In this document: in pieces, positions 23,206 to 31,852 of the stretch
How the letters are laid out: each line of letters starts with the position of its first letter
Position numbering within the stretch: the stretch's first letter is position 1
From: CAZKXX01 sp964556705
Lineage (GTDB): Bacteria; Acidobacteriota; Terriglobia; UBA7540
NCBI GenBank assembly: GCA_964556705.1
Contig: CAZKXX010000020.1
Coordinates: forward strand, 1-44,270
Direction of reading: 5' to 3'
DNA length: 44,270 nucleotides
Notes under the pieces: model-generated
Database searches by the model: none
The model's input: only the letters and a program-made list of their open reading frames with translations
Told to the model about the DNA's origin: nothing
Program-made: the position numbers and the translations under genes

Positions 23206-24102
23206 ATGAGTCAGGAAAGCAGCGCACAAGCCCAGCCCGCCCGCGGACTCCTGCGGAAAGTCCGCGTGACGCTCGAGATGATCAAGTTCGAGCACTCGGT
23301 GTTCGCGCTGCCGTTTGCCTTGACGGGGGCGATGCTGGCGCGCAGCGGCTGGCCCGGGTGGCGCGAAGTTTTCTGGATCGTCGTCGCCATGGTGGCGGCG
23401 CGCACCGCCGCGATGACGTTCAACCGCCTCGCTGACCTGAAGTATGACGCGGCAAACCCGCGCACGCGCACTCGCGCCCTCGTCACGGGAGAACTGAGCC
23501 CGCAGTTTGCCGTGGGCGTCACGGCCGTCGCCTGCGCCACGCTCGTCCTCGCGGCCGCGCAACTGAACCCGCTGGCGTTTCGATTGTCTCCCGTGGCGAT
23601 CGCCTTGCTGCTCGGCTACTCATTCGCCAAACGATATACCGTCTTCTCCCATCTCATTCTGGGAATGTGTCTCGGCATGGCACCGCCCGCGGCGTGGATC
23701 GCGCTGCGCGGCGACCTGAGCGTGAGCGTGCTTCTGCTCGGCGCGGCCGTGGCGCTCTGGGTGGCGGGCTTCGATCTCATTTACGCCTGCCAGGACGTTG
23801 AATTCGACCGCGTGGTCGGCCTTCATTCGTTTCCCGGCCGTTTCGGTGTTCGCGCGGCGCTCTGGCTGTCTGCGGCGCTGCACGTCGGGACGCTCCTGCT
23901 GCTGATCGCGGTGGCGCGCGAGGAAGGGTTGGGCTGGATTGCCTACGCCGGGCTCGCCGCCGTCGCCGCGCTGCTCGCCTACGAACACTCGCTCGTCAAG
24001 CCGCACGACCTGTCGCGTGTCAACGCGGCGTTCTTCACCGTGAACGGCTACGTCAGCGTTCTGTTCTTTGTCACCTGGGCCGCGGACCTATGGGTTCACT
24101 GA
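23206..24102 (+). CDS. UbiA-family prenyltransferase, likely menaquinone (futalosine pathway, MqnP-like)
   Basis: 298 residues, eight or nine membrane helices. The two Asp-rich Mg-diphosphate sites are clear: NRLADLKYDAANPRTRTR (73-90) and DLIYACQDVEFD with RVVGLHSFP (about 190-205). This sequence type is called 4-hydroxybenzoate or futalosine-pathway prenyltransferase. The presence of mqnE in the window makes 1,4-dihydroxy-6-naphthoate-route prenylation the better guess. I use ATG 23206 instead of GTG 23197. It lies 66 bases downstream of the UbiX-VKOR gene on the same strand. It overlaps the next minus-strand gene by seven bases at its end. Confidence 0.88.
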   Translation: MSQESSAQAQPARGLLRKVRVTLEMIKFEHSVFALPFALTGAMLARSGWPGWREVFWIVVAMVAARTAAMTFNRLADLKYDAANPRTRTRALVTGELSPQFAVGVTAVACATLVLAAAQLNPLAFRLSPVAIALLLGYSFAKRYTVFSHLILGMCLGMAPPAAWIALRGDLSVSVLLLGAAVALWVAGFDLIYACQDVEFDRVVGLHSFPGRFGVRAALWLSAALHVGTLLLLIAVAREEGLGWIAYAGLAAVAALLAYEHSLVKPHDLSRVNAAFFTVNGYVSVLFFVTWAADLWVH

Positions 24103-24359
24103 ATGCGTTCGGTGGGTTCCATTTCTTTGAAGACGAGGGAATCGAAGATGGCGAGCACGTGGCGGCGGTAGGCGAGGACGCGTTCGACCGAAGCGCGATA
24201 CCACGGGTCGCGCATCCCCATGCGTTCCCAGCGCCGAAGCACGTCGGGGGAAACATCAATGTCTTCGCGCAGCTTTTGAAGGGGCACGCCGCGCAGGAAG
24301 AGGCCGTAGAAGAACGCGGCTTCCTGTCTGGGTTCGGCGAGTTTGAAGTCGTTGGTCAT
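24096..24359 (-). CDS. Small conserved-looking protein with a helix-turn-helix-like segment
   Basis: 87 residues from ATG 24359 (GGAAG seven bases before; ATG 24365 is an alternative). It reads FKLAEPRQEAAFFYGLFL, then RGVPLQKLREDIDVSPDVLRR and WERMGMRDPWYRASVERVLAYRR. The RGVPLQKLREDIDVSPDVLRRWE part has the spacing of a helix-turn-helix in which the second helix could contact DNA. It stands alone, convergent with the prenyltransferase gene. I do not recognise a named family; a small DNA-binding regulator is a guess. Confidence 0.65.
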   Translation of the reverse strand: MTNDFKLAEPRQEAAFFYGLFLRGVPLQKLREDIDVSPDVLRRWERMGMRDPWYRASVERVLAYRRHVLAIFDSLVFKEMEPTERIQ

Positions 24360-24395
24360 CGCCATGCTTCCGGCGTCCCAGGGAAATTCTAACCG

Positions 24396-24416
24396 TTTCT
24401 CCGCAGGCCGGAGAAA
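24396..24416. repeat. Palindromic hairpin upstream of the small HTH-like gene
   Basis: TTTCTCCG and CGGAGAAA pair perfectly over eight bases around a five-base loop. A-residues follow on the plus strand, so it is not a terminator in that direction; on the minus strand the T-run comes before the stem. It might be an operator in the 24360-24637 spacer, which otherwise holds nothing I can name. Confidence 0.4.
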
Positions 24417-24637
24417 AAAACGTTCGCGCCCCGCGCGTCGCGAAAGCATAGTCTAAACCCTTTGTCAAGCCCCGGAGCCAGTATCCATGCGGGTTTGCGG
24501 GGCTTATCTCCCTGCAAGCAAAATGCCAGTCCGGCGTGGAAGTGAACGGCCGGCAGCGGGGTCGAAATGGCTTGACAGGTGCGGCCTCCGGGACGGAAGC
24601 TGAGCGCCTTCTGAAATCCACACCCGTGAGGCAAGGG

Positions 24638-25549
24638 ATGCCCTCCGTGCGACTTTCCATCGGAAGCTGGGCTTACTGCTTTGGCCCTTACAAAGACAAT
24701 CCGGTGCCCTTTGATACGGTCGTCAAAAAACTCGGCGAACTCGGCTATGACGGCGTCGAGCTGGGCGGGTTTCCGCCTCATCCCCATCCGGCCGAGTACG
24801 ACACGAACGCGAAGCGCGACTCGCTCAGGAAGAAGGTCGCGGATTGCGGGCTCGAGTTCTCCGGGCTTGCGGCCGACCTGTGGGCATTTCCGATAATTCC
24901 CGAGGACGAGCCGGCGGCGTGGAAGGCGGCGTTTCGGACAAACCTGAAGTTCGCACGCGACCTCGGCATCAGCACAATCCGCGTGGACACCGTAAGCCCG
25001 CCGGATGTTTTCGAGAAGCAGAAAATCGAGCCCATGCGCGGCTGGGAGCGCGTGGTCCGCGCTTTCCGCTGGGCCGCGCGGGAGGCCGCAGGCGAAGGCA
25101 TTCGCGTGGTGTGGGAGTTTGAGCCCGGGTTTGCCTTCAATAAACCGTCCGAAATACTGCGGCTTCCGGAAGAAGTCAGCCATCCGAACTTCACGGTCCT
25201 TTACGACACCTGCCACGCGCACATGTGCGCGGCGGTCGGCGCGCGTCAGCCCGGCGAAAAGGAGACCTGGCCCAGCGGGGCGCTCGAACTGCTCGAACGG
25301 TTGCGAGGGAAGATCGGCCACGTCCACCTGATTGATTCCGACGGGACGCTTCATGACAACGAGACGAGCACGCACGCGCCGTTCGGGGAGGGCGTGCTCG
25401 ACTTCGACCGGCTCATTCCGGCGGTCGTCTCGAGCGGCCTGCCGACCAACTGGTGGACGATTGACCTCTGCTTCTGGCCGCGCGCTTGGGAAGTGACCGC
25501 CGAGGCCAAGACTTTTCTCGAAGGCCTGGCGCGAAAATACGCGGCCTGA
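24638..25549 (+). CDS. Sugar phosphate isomerase/epimerase family protein (xylose isomerase-like TIM barrel)
   Basis: 303 residues from ATG 24638 (GAGG upstream). The AP-endonuclease-2/xylose isomerase-like barrel is visible: GYDGVELGGF, VVWEFEPG (metal Glu), LYDTCHAHM (Asp, His), GHVHLIDSDG and THAPFGEGVLDF (distal Glu). Metal-binding residues are complete. There is no signal peptide. It precedes a Gfo/Idh dehydrogenase by 45 bases; such pairs typically work on inositols, keto-sugars or modified hexoses. The exact substrate cannot be read from the sequence. Confidence 0.9.
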   Translation: MPSVRLSIGSWAYCFGPYKDNPVPFDTVVKKLGELGYDGVELGGFPPHPHPAEYDTNAKRDSLRKKVADCGLEFSGLAADLWAFPIIPEDEPAAWKAAFRTNLKFARDLGISTIRVDTVSPPDVFEKQKIEPMRGWERVVRAFRWAAREAAGEGIRVVWEFEPGFAFNKPSEILRLPEEVSHPNFTVLYDTCHAHMCAAVGARQPGEKETWPSGALELLERLRGKIGHVHLIDSDGTLHDNETSTHAPFGEGVLDFDRLIPAVVSSGLPTNWWTIDLCFWPRAWEVTAEAKTFLEGLARKYAA

Positions 25550-25594
25550 ATTTCGTCCCGGCGACCTCGCACGCCTGAACCGGGAGGTGAGTCG

Positions 25595-26731
25595 ATGTCC
25601 GCGACGCTCAACATCGGCATGATCGGCTGCGGCTTTATGGGCCGGGCGCATTCGAACGCCTACCACCGGGTGAATCAGTTCTTCGATGTTCCGTACCGTC
25701 CGGCGCTCAAAGCCGTGGCCGCGCGCACTCGCGAGCAGGTCGAGGCGTTTGCCGCTCGCTGGGGCTGGGAGCGCGCGGAGACGGACTGGCGCCGCCTCGT
25801 CGAGTCGAAAGAGATCGACGTGATTGACGTCTGCTCTCCCAACAACACGCATCGCGAGATCGCGCTGGCCGCGGCGGCCGCCGGGAAAATGGTTTTGTGC
25901 GAAAAGCCGCTGGCGATGGACCTGGCCGATGCGCGTGAGATGACGGAGGCGGTGGAAAAATCCGGCAAGCCGAACATGGTCTGGTTCAATTATCGCCGCG
26001 TGCCGGCCATCCGTCTGGCGAAGCAGATCCTCGACGAAGGCCGGCTCGGCAGGATCTTCCATTACCGCGCCACGTATCTTCAGGACTGGACCATCTCGCC
26101 GAATGTTCCCGTGGGCGGCGCGGCGACATGGCGGCTCGACAAGGACGTCGCGGGCGCGGGCGTCTCGGGCGACCTTTCGACGCACAACATTGACACGGCG
26201 ATCTGGCTGAACGGCGGCGTCGCCGAAGTCTCGGCCATGACGGAAATCTTCATCCACGACCGCAAGCGGCCGGACGGCGCGCCGGCGCGGGTCGAGATCG
26301 ACGACGTCTGCACGTTCCTTGTGCGCTTCGCGAACGGCTCCAACGGGACCTTCGAAGCCACGCGCTACGCCCGCGGGCGGAAGAACAAAAACAGTTTCGA
26401 AGTGAACGGCGAGAAGGGCTCGATCTGTTTCGACCTCGAAGACATGCACCAACTTCAGTACTTCAACCACGAAGACCCCGCGCCCTTGCAGGGTTGGCGG
26501 ACGATCCTCGTCACAGGCGCCGAGCATCCTTATATGGCGAACTGGTGGGTGCCCGGGTGCGTCATCGGGTACGAACACACGTTCGTCAACGCGCTGGCCG
26601 ACTTCCTGAAGGCCCTCGAAAAAGGCGAACGCGCACGCCCGGACTTCCGCGACGCGACGGAAACCCAGGCGGTCATCGAAGCTGTGCTTGAAAGCGCCCG
26701 CACCCGCCTCTGGGTGAAGCCGCAGGCGTAA
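25595..26731 (+). CDS. Gfo/Idh/MocA family oxidoreductase, cytoplasmic
   Basis: 378 residues. The Rossmann NAD(P) motif IGMIGCGFMGRAH begins at residue 7. The conserved Lys is in CEKPLAMD. The catalytic His region is VSGDLSTHNIDTAIWL (D...H). The C-terminal alpha/beta domain includes GTFEATRYARGRKNKNSFEVNG. There is no export signal, unlike the second Gfo/Idh gene at 41734-43005. A ribosome site GGGAGG precedes the start. With the isomerase upstream it probably forms a two-gene sugar or inositol catabolic unit. Confidence 0.92.
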   Translation: MSATLNIGMIGCGFMGRAHSNAYHRVNQFFDVPYRPALKAVAARTREQVEAFAARWGWERAETDWRRLVESKEIDVIDVCSPNNTHREIALAAAAAGKMVLCEKPLAMDLADAREMTEAVEKSGKPNMVWFNYRRVPAIRLAKQILDEGRLGRIFHYRATYLQDWTISPNVPVGGAATWRLDKDVAGAGVSGDLSTHNIDTAIWLNGGVAEVSAMTEIFIHDRKRPDGAPARVEIDDVCTFLVRFANGSNGTFEATRYARGRKNKNSFEVNGEKGSICFDLEDMHQLQYFNHEDPAPLQGWRTILVTGAEHPYMANWWVPGCVIGYEHTFVNALADFLKALEKGERARPDFRDATETQAVIEAVLESARTRLWVKPQA

Positions 26732-26760
26732 TTGCTCCCGCCGGGTGCGGGGCGGTGGCG

Positions 26761-27183
26761 CTAACGCAGCGTTTTCACAGACAACATGAATGCGGTTTTC
26801 GCGAGCGCGACAACGAGGAGCACGGCCTTCAACCACAGGCTCTCGACGACGAAGAGCGCCAGACTTCCCAGCACCGCCCAGGCGAGCGCGAGCGACGCGA
26901 CCTTCACCTTGAGCGGGATCGCCCGCGTCTTCATCATTGCATCGAGCTGAGGGCCGATTCGCGGATGGCTGATCAATCGCCGATAAAGGTGCGGTGAGCT
27001 GCGGAGATAACAGGCGGCGGCGACCAGCAGAAACGGCGTCGTGGGCAGGCCCGGAACGTAGATCCCCAAAATCCCCAGGCCGAAACTCAGCGAGCCCAGA
27101 ACAATCAGCAGCACGCGGGATACGGGGCCGAGCGGTTTGGGTGGCCGCGCGTCTTGACCGCCGGATTCGAGGTGATGGCTCAT
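26761..27183 (-). CDS. DUF454 (YbaN-type) inner membrane protein
   Basis: 140 residues with the DUF454 signature GILGIYVPGLPTTPFLLVAAACYLRSSPHLYRR followed by LISHPRIGP; membrane helices lie at about 25-55 and 93-135. Function unknown. It begins 18 bases after the rhamnosidase-like gene and is probably co-transcribed, though nothing else ties it to sugar use. The first 20 residues (HHLESGGQDARPP) are a soluble tail. Confidence 0.9.
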   Translation of the reverse strand: MSHHLESGGQDARPPKPLGPVSRVLLIVLGSLSFGLGILGIYVPGLPTTPFLLVAAACYLRSSPHLYRRLISHPRIGPQLDAMMKTRAIPLKVKVASLALAWAVLGSLALFVVESLWLKAVLLVVALAKTAFMLSVKTLR

Positions 27184-27201
27184 CGCCGGAGCCAGCCGCC
27201 G

Positions 27202-30192
27202 CTAAAGCGTCAGGCTCACGCGTTTTCGCGGAACGAGGCGCACCGGCCCGAGCAAGCCCGAAGGCGGCACGCTCTCCGGCTCGACTTCTCCGTACGTCCC
27301 CCAGCGGATGCCGTGGGTTTCCGCAATGGCTCTCCGGTCCGGCTTCGGGAGCGATTGAACGTGGTGAATCCAGAGGTTGGCCACTTCGACGACGAGATGG
27401 TTCGAGCCGACTCGCAGCGCGTCGCCGCAGGGCAGACGGCGAGGAGTTTTCCACGCCGCGCCGAGATTCACTCCGTTGAGCGTTGCTTCGGCTGTCTCAT
27501 GGACCACGCCGAGGTCGAGAACCCACTCGAGGCCGGAAGCGGTTTTCGGCAACTCAAACGTCACTTCGTAGCGCGCCCAACCGCTGTAAGCCTTACCCTC
27601 CGGCAGATCATTCCACGAGCGAAGCGAAGCGAGTGCGAGCCTCGGTCCTTCTCCAAGCTGAAGTGACCATGGACCGGCGAGAGCGATCGGGTCGGGGAGA
27701 TCTTGCACGCGAAGCGTTCGCTTTCGGTCTCGGCTGTCTTCGACAAAATATTCGCCATTCTGCTCCACCTCGCCCGACACACGCGCGCGCCGGCCTGTTC
27801 GTTCGATTCGCAGCGGGCCTCGCAGGTTCGTGCGTGCCACCTCCGGCGGACGCGTGCTTGCGCCGAAGAGGATGAAGCAGGAGCCGAAGGGCTCGAGCCA
27901 CAACTCGACCTCCGTGAGCTTCGTGCCGAGCGCCGGCTCAGTGACGTACCGATAGGCGAGCGTCTCTTCTCGCGCGCCGGACTCGGGGCTCCAGCGGTCC
28001 GAGCGCCGATGGCCGGCGTTAAAGCGGACGCGGAATTGCTGCGACCGCGCAGAGATATTGCTCACGAAGAAGAGGTCGGCATCTTCCGCGCGACGATGGA
28101 TGAAGCCCACATTTTCACGCGCGTCGCGGAGAGCTATCTCTGAATTCCCACCCCCTTCGACGATCTGGACGTCAGGTGTGAGGCGCGCGCGGAGAGCGCC
28201 AAGGGCTTCCGCCGCATTGGTCACCAGATTCAGCTCGATTTTACGGAGTTGCTCCAACCCGGCGCGGAGGCGTGCGGTGCGCTGCTCCTGGTCATGGAGC
28301 CCCGGAGCCGCGTCGGGTACTCGCCCAACAAAAAGCACGAGACCTCCGCTTTCGGCAAATTCCACGAGTCGCGCGAGCGATTCGGGGGGCATGAACTCCG
28401 CGTGGGGGACGACCACGGCCGAATACTCGCCCGTTCCCACGCGCAGCTTTCCATCCTCGACTTTCGCCAGCTCCGCGAGAGCGCGGTCGTTGATGAGGTC
28501 GAAGTCGTAGCCCGCGCGACGAAGTTCCTGAAATAGCTCAGACCCGAGGTGTGTTTCGATTTCGACGTCCACGTGCAGCGCGCCGCAGCCGTATTTGGCA
28601 AAGACATCGGCGAGCGGGACGTACACCGCCACCTGATTCACGGCCACGCCTTCGCGGAGCAGCGCCGAAACACGCCGCACGTACTCGGCGAGGCGCGGGT
28701 AGTGTCTCCACAAGAGGTTGTTGTGGTTGATCAGCGTCGAAGCGTAAAAGACCCAGCCGGGTTGCCCGGCCTGGGGCGGCGAATACGGGTAGCCGTGATT
28801 GACGATGTGGTTGATTCCGTCTAGGAAGACCGCGTCGGTTGCCGCTTTCATCATTTCGAGCGTCACGAGAAACAAGGGCAGCCGCAGCCAGGTGTAAGTT
28901 TCGGCGGATACGAGCGGCTTGTTATGGAGGTGCGCGGCCGAGGAAGCGAGCCGGCGGTGGCGGAGGTTCACTTCGTAGCGGTCGCCGAGAAAAATCGTTT
29001 CGCCCTCGGGAATGTCCGCGAGGGCGTACGACTCGATGATGTCTGCAAACGCGCCGTGCGCCTGAATGCGCGACTGCACGCCCCGCCGCCGGCTCCACTC
29101 CGCGAGCGGCCGGAAGAAATTGTCGAGCATGAGTTCGGAAAGCGTCAGGTGGTAGTCGTAGCGGACATGCGGCGTGAGCGGCCCGGCGTCCTGCCAGAGC
29201 GCGGGAAGGTAGGGCGAGAGGTCGTAGCCGCGCCGCCGGCGAAATTCCTCGACAAGCTTGGCCGTCCAGTCCGCCCCGTACACTTCCAGGCTGTCGCAGA
29301 AAACGGAATGGAACGGACGAGGGACTTCCGATTCCACGCGGTCAACCACGCGGTCGCCCGCGGCGCTGAGGAAAAGGTCCATCGCCTCGCGACTGAAATG
29401 GTCGAGGACGAATCCTTCCATGCCCAGCGTCGGCCGCTTGACTTGCATTCCCGTCGGGCTGTCCACGAACAGGTAGATTCGCCACGCGCCCTCGGGCACC
29501 GGCCAGCGATGCAGGCGCAGCCCCCGGCGGAGGTTGGGGACGCCGTAGCGTTCGAGTCGCTCTGTCAGCAGAACAGAGCGCGAAACGTCGGGTTGCTGCG
29601 AGGGAAGCAGCGGAACGGCGACGGCGGCAACGATGCGGTCCTCGCCGACCAGATGCGGTGTGAGCTCCCAGGTGAATTCGCCCGGGCCGGACGTCTCCTC
29701 GACCAGGACGCGCAGGCGGCGCGCCGAAAGTTCAACGGGAACGAACGGCCCGCCGAAGGGCCAGCCGCTCCCCAGCGTGAAATCCAACTGAAGCCCCAGT
29801 CGCCGGGCTTCGCGTGCGGTGTGCCGCAGCAGGCCGAACCATTCCTCCGTAAAGTACGGGACATTGCGGATGCCGCGCGCGGCATCGTCGGGTTCGAGCG
29901 GGTAAACCGGCTGGAGTTCCGCGCCGCGCAGGCCGGCGTGGCGCATGGCGGCGAGTTCGCGATTGATTTCGTCGTGCGTCACAGCCCCGCCGAACCACCA
30001 CCAGCGCGTCATCGGCTTGGCGGCTTCCGGCGGGTTCTGAAAGATGCGGCGCAGGCGATCGAGAGAATCGTCAGAAGCGCTTTGCGGTGCCGCGATCGCC
30101 GGACGCGGCGAAGGGACGCCCGCGGCGAGCAACGCACCCGAGGCGCCGAGGAAATCCCGTCGCGTGAGCTTTCCTGTTTTTCTTTCTGACAT
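27202..30192 (-). CDS. Tat-exported glycoside hydrolase, GH106-like (alpha-L-rhamnosidase type)
   Basis: 996 residues. Twin-arginine signal TRRDFLGASGALLAAG is followed by the family start KPMTRWWWFGGAVTHDEI, HAGLRGAELQPVYPL, LDFTLGSGWPFGGPFVP, VFCDSLEVYGADWT and YSPPQAGQPGW. The last 250 residues form jelly-roll domains (ARYEVTFELPKTASGLEW, ATLNGVNLGAAWKTP) such as carry sugar-binding sites in GH106. Length is in the family range (900-1100). It would remove rhamnose from plant or bacterial polysaccharides outside the cytoplasm. The start has AAGGAG. Within the family, substrate assignments are few, so rhamnose is probable, not proven. Confidence 0.85.
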   Translation of the reverse strand: MSERKTGKLTRRDFLGASGALLAAGVPSPRPAIAAPQSASDDSLDRLRRIFQNPPEAAKPMTRWWWFGGAVTHDEINRELAAMRHAGLRGAELQPVYPLEPDDAARGIRNVPYFTEEWFGLLRHTAREARRLGLQLDFTLGSGWPFGGPFVPVELSARRLRVLVEETSGPGEFTWELTPHLVGEDRIVAAVAVPLLPSQQPDVSRSVLLTERLERYGVPNLRRGLRLHRWPVPEGAWRIYLFVDSPTGMQVKRPTLGMEGFVLDHFSREAMDLFLSAAGDRVVDRVESEVPRPFHSVFCDSLEVYGADWTAKLVEEFRRRRGYDLSPYLPALWQDAGPLTPHVRYDYHLTLSELMLDNFFRPLAEWSRRRGVQSRIQAHGAFADIIESYALADIPEGETIFLGDRYEVNLRHRRLASSAAHLHNKPLVSAETYTWLRLPLFLVTLEMMKAATDAVFLDGINHIVNHGYPYSPPQAGQPGWVFYASTLINHNNLLWRHYPRLAEYVRRVSALLREGVAVNQVAVYVPLADVFAKYGCGALHVDVEIETHLGSELFQELRRAGYDFDLINDRALAELAKVEDGKLRVGTGEYSAVVVPHAEFMPPESLARLVEFAESGGLVLFVGRVPDAAPGLHDQEQRTARLRAGLEQLRKIELNLVTNAAEALGALRARLTPDVQIVEGGGNSEIALRDARENVGFIHRRAEDADLFFVSNISARSQQFRVRFNAGHRRSDRWSPESGAREETLAYRYVTEPALGTKLTEVELWLEPFGSCFILFGASTRPPEVARTNLRGPLRIERTGRRARVSGEVEQNGEYFVEDSRDRKRTLRVQDLPDPIALAGPWSLQLGEGPRLALASLRSWNDLPEGKAYSGWARYEVTFELPKTASGLEWVLDLGVVHETAEATLNGVNLGAAWKTPRRLPCGDALRVGSNHLVVEVANLWIHHVQSLPKPDRRAIAETHGIRWGTYGEVEPESVPPSGLLGPVRLVPRKRVSLTL

Positions 30193-30289
30193 CCGCGAAT
30201 CTCCTTTGCAGAACGCAGGCAGAGGTAACGGAGCGCAGGCCCGAAGTCAAGGCCATTAACGGTATCAAGGACGCCGTTCCGCGCGCGAA

Positions 30290-30318
30290 TTGAAAATGCC
30301 GCGGCGGGAACGTAAAAT
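30290..30318 (+). promoter_or_regulatory. Promoter of mqnE
   Basis: TTGAAA (30290-30295), 17-base spacer, TAAAAT (30313-30318). Transcription would start at about 30325, so translation must begin later; this supports ATG 30362 over the earlier in-frame starts. Confidence 0.6.
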
Positions 30319-30361
30319 GGGCCGTTCACGTCTGTCGGACGTTGCTCGTGAAGGGTTCCGA

Positions 30362-31498
30362 ATGCTGCCCGAAAAGCTCCGGATCGAAGACGCCGCGCTC
30401 CGGCCGATCGCCGAAAGGGTGCTGGCCGGCGAGCGCCTGACGCTTGATGACGGTCTCGCGCTCTATCGCTCGAACGATCTCCTGGCGCTGGGCTGGCTGG
30501 CCAACCACGTCCGCGAAAAACTGCACGGCAAGCGGACTTACTTTAACGTCAACCGGCACATCAATCCGACGAACGTCTGCGTCGCGAGCTGCAAGCTCTG
30601 CGCCTTCGGCCGCAAGGCCGACGCGCCCGGCGCCTATACGATGGCGCTCGAAGAAGCTTTCCGCATTGCCGGCGAGGGTTGGAGCGAAGCCGTCACGGAA
30701 TTCCACATCGTCGGCGGGCTGCATCCCGACCTGCCGTTCGAGTACTACCTGGACCTGCTGCGGGGATTGAAAGCGCGTTTCCCCAACGTCCACCTGAAGG
30801 CTTTTACGGCGGTCGAGATCGCGTACTATTCACACATGACGCGGCTTTCGTTGCGGGAAATTCTCGAGAAACTCCGGGACGCCGGCCTCGGCTCACTGCC
30901 CGGCGGGGGCGCGGAAATTTTCGCGCCCGCGGTGCGGCGCGTCATCTGCGACCACAAGATCGGTGCGCACACCTGGCTCAAGGTGCACCGCCTCGCCCAC
31001 GAGCTGGGTCTGCACTCGAACGCCACGATGCTTTACGGCCACATCGAGTCGGACGAAGACCGCGTGGACCACCTGCTGCAATTGCGCAAGCTTCAGGATG
31101 GGACGCGCGGCTTTCTGACGTTCATCCCCCTCGCCTTCCATCCGCGCAACACCGAACTCGGACGGATGGTCGAGCACCGCGAGACGACGGGCTTCATGGA
31201 CTTGAAGAATGTCGCTGTCGCGCGCCTCCTGCTCGATAACTTTCCGCACATCAAAGCCTACTGGATTATGATGACGCCGCGCGTGGCGCAGGTGGCGCTG
31301 AAGTTCGGCGCCGACGACCTCGACGGCACGGTGGTGGAAGAGAAGATCTACCACGACGCCGGGGCCTCGACGCCGCAGGCGCTGACCCGCCGCGAAATTA
31401 TCCGCCTGATCCGCGAGGCCGGCCACGAGCCCTTCGAACGCGACACGCTTTACCGCCCCGTCCAGCGCACCGAAACCACGGTGACTGTGCAAGTCTGA
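30362..31498 (+). CDS. mqnE: Aminofutalosine synthase (menaquinone, futalosine pathway)
   Basis: 378 residues. The radical-SAM motif is NVCVASCKLCAFGR (Cys73, 77, 80). MqnE features include FNVNRHINPTN, EFHIVGGLHPDLPFEYY, LKAFTAVEI, LPGGGAEIFAPAVR, ATMLYGHIES and FIPLAFHP. MqnE joins the carboxyvinyloxy benzoate made by MqnA to SAM's adenosyl group. The NVNRHINPTN and PGGGAEIF blocks, and the lack of cyclase-type features, point to MqnE over MqnC. The ATG at 30362 has GAAGGG before it and follows the promoter. No other mqn gene is adjacent; UbiX and UbiA-type genes lie 6-9 kb away. Confidence 0.93.
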   Translation: MLPEKLRIEDAALRPIAERVLAGERLTLDDGLALYRSNDLLALGWLANHVREKLHGKRTYFNVNRHINPTNVCVASCKLCAFGRKADAPGAYTMALEEAFRIAGEGWSEAVTEFHIVGGLHPDLPFEYYLDLLRGLKARFPNVHLKAFTAVEIAYYSHMTRLSLREILEKLRDAGLGSLPGGGAEIFAPAVRRVICDHKIGAHTWLKVHRLAHELGLHSNATMLYGHIESDEDRVDHLLQLRKLQDGTRGFLTFIPLAFHPRNTELGRMVEHRETTGFMDLKNVAVARLLLDNFPHIKAYWIMMTPRVAQVALKFGADDLDGTVVEEKIYHDAGASTPQALTRREIIRLIREAGHEPFERDTLYRPVQRTETTVTVQV

Positions 31499-31595
31499 AA
31501 CCTCTGAGTACCAGGGCACAAAGACACCAGGGACCGGAGGACGAGCTAAGATTTGGAGGGGTGGGGGACTGTTGCGCGGTTCGTACTCTGAAGCG

Positions 31596-31811
31596 CTAGC
31601 CTTTTCGCCGATTTAGCCAGTAGAGGAAAGCGCCAATCAGCACACCCGGCGGAATCGAAAGGAGAAAGAACCAGCGCAGGGCGGGGACGGCGTAGAGCAT
31701 GACACCCATGAACGCGAGGGTGAAAAGCAGTCCGACCCATCCCGCGAGGGGAATACCGGCCAGCCCCCGGCGGGGCGGTGATTCAGCTTGGTGCGACGAG
31801 CTACGACGCAT
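31596..31811 (-). CDS. Small two-helix membrane protein
   Basis: 71 residues, MRRSSSHQAESPPRRG then two hydrophobic helices (about 18-40 and 45-65) separated by a short turn and ending in NRRKG. It begins 41 bases after the stop of the GT-C protein gene and would be expressed with it. I do not recognise a family. No clear ribosome site is visible, so translation from the upstream message is assumed. Confidence 0.55.
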   Translation of the reverse strand: MRRSSSHQAESPPRRGLAGIPLAGWVGLLFTLAFMGVMLYAVPALRWFFLLSIPPGVLIGAFLYWLNRRKG

Positions 31812-31852
31812 GATCGAAAATTAACTCGAATCTGCGCAGTCTCGCAACAGAA

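Noticed and set aside
24396..24416. Intrinsic terminator between the HTH-like and isomerase genes
   Set aside because: The hairpin is strong, but a T-run does not follow it on either strand; kept only as a palindrome.
24389..27454. A 1021-codon open frame on the minus strand across the isomerase and the first Gfo/Idh gene
   Set aside because: It is antisense to two well-recognised genes, has no domain resemblance and is rich in Arg and Ala, as expected for the shadow frame of GC-rich coding DNA.
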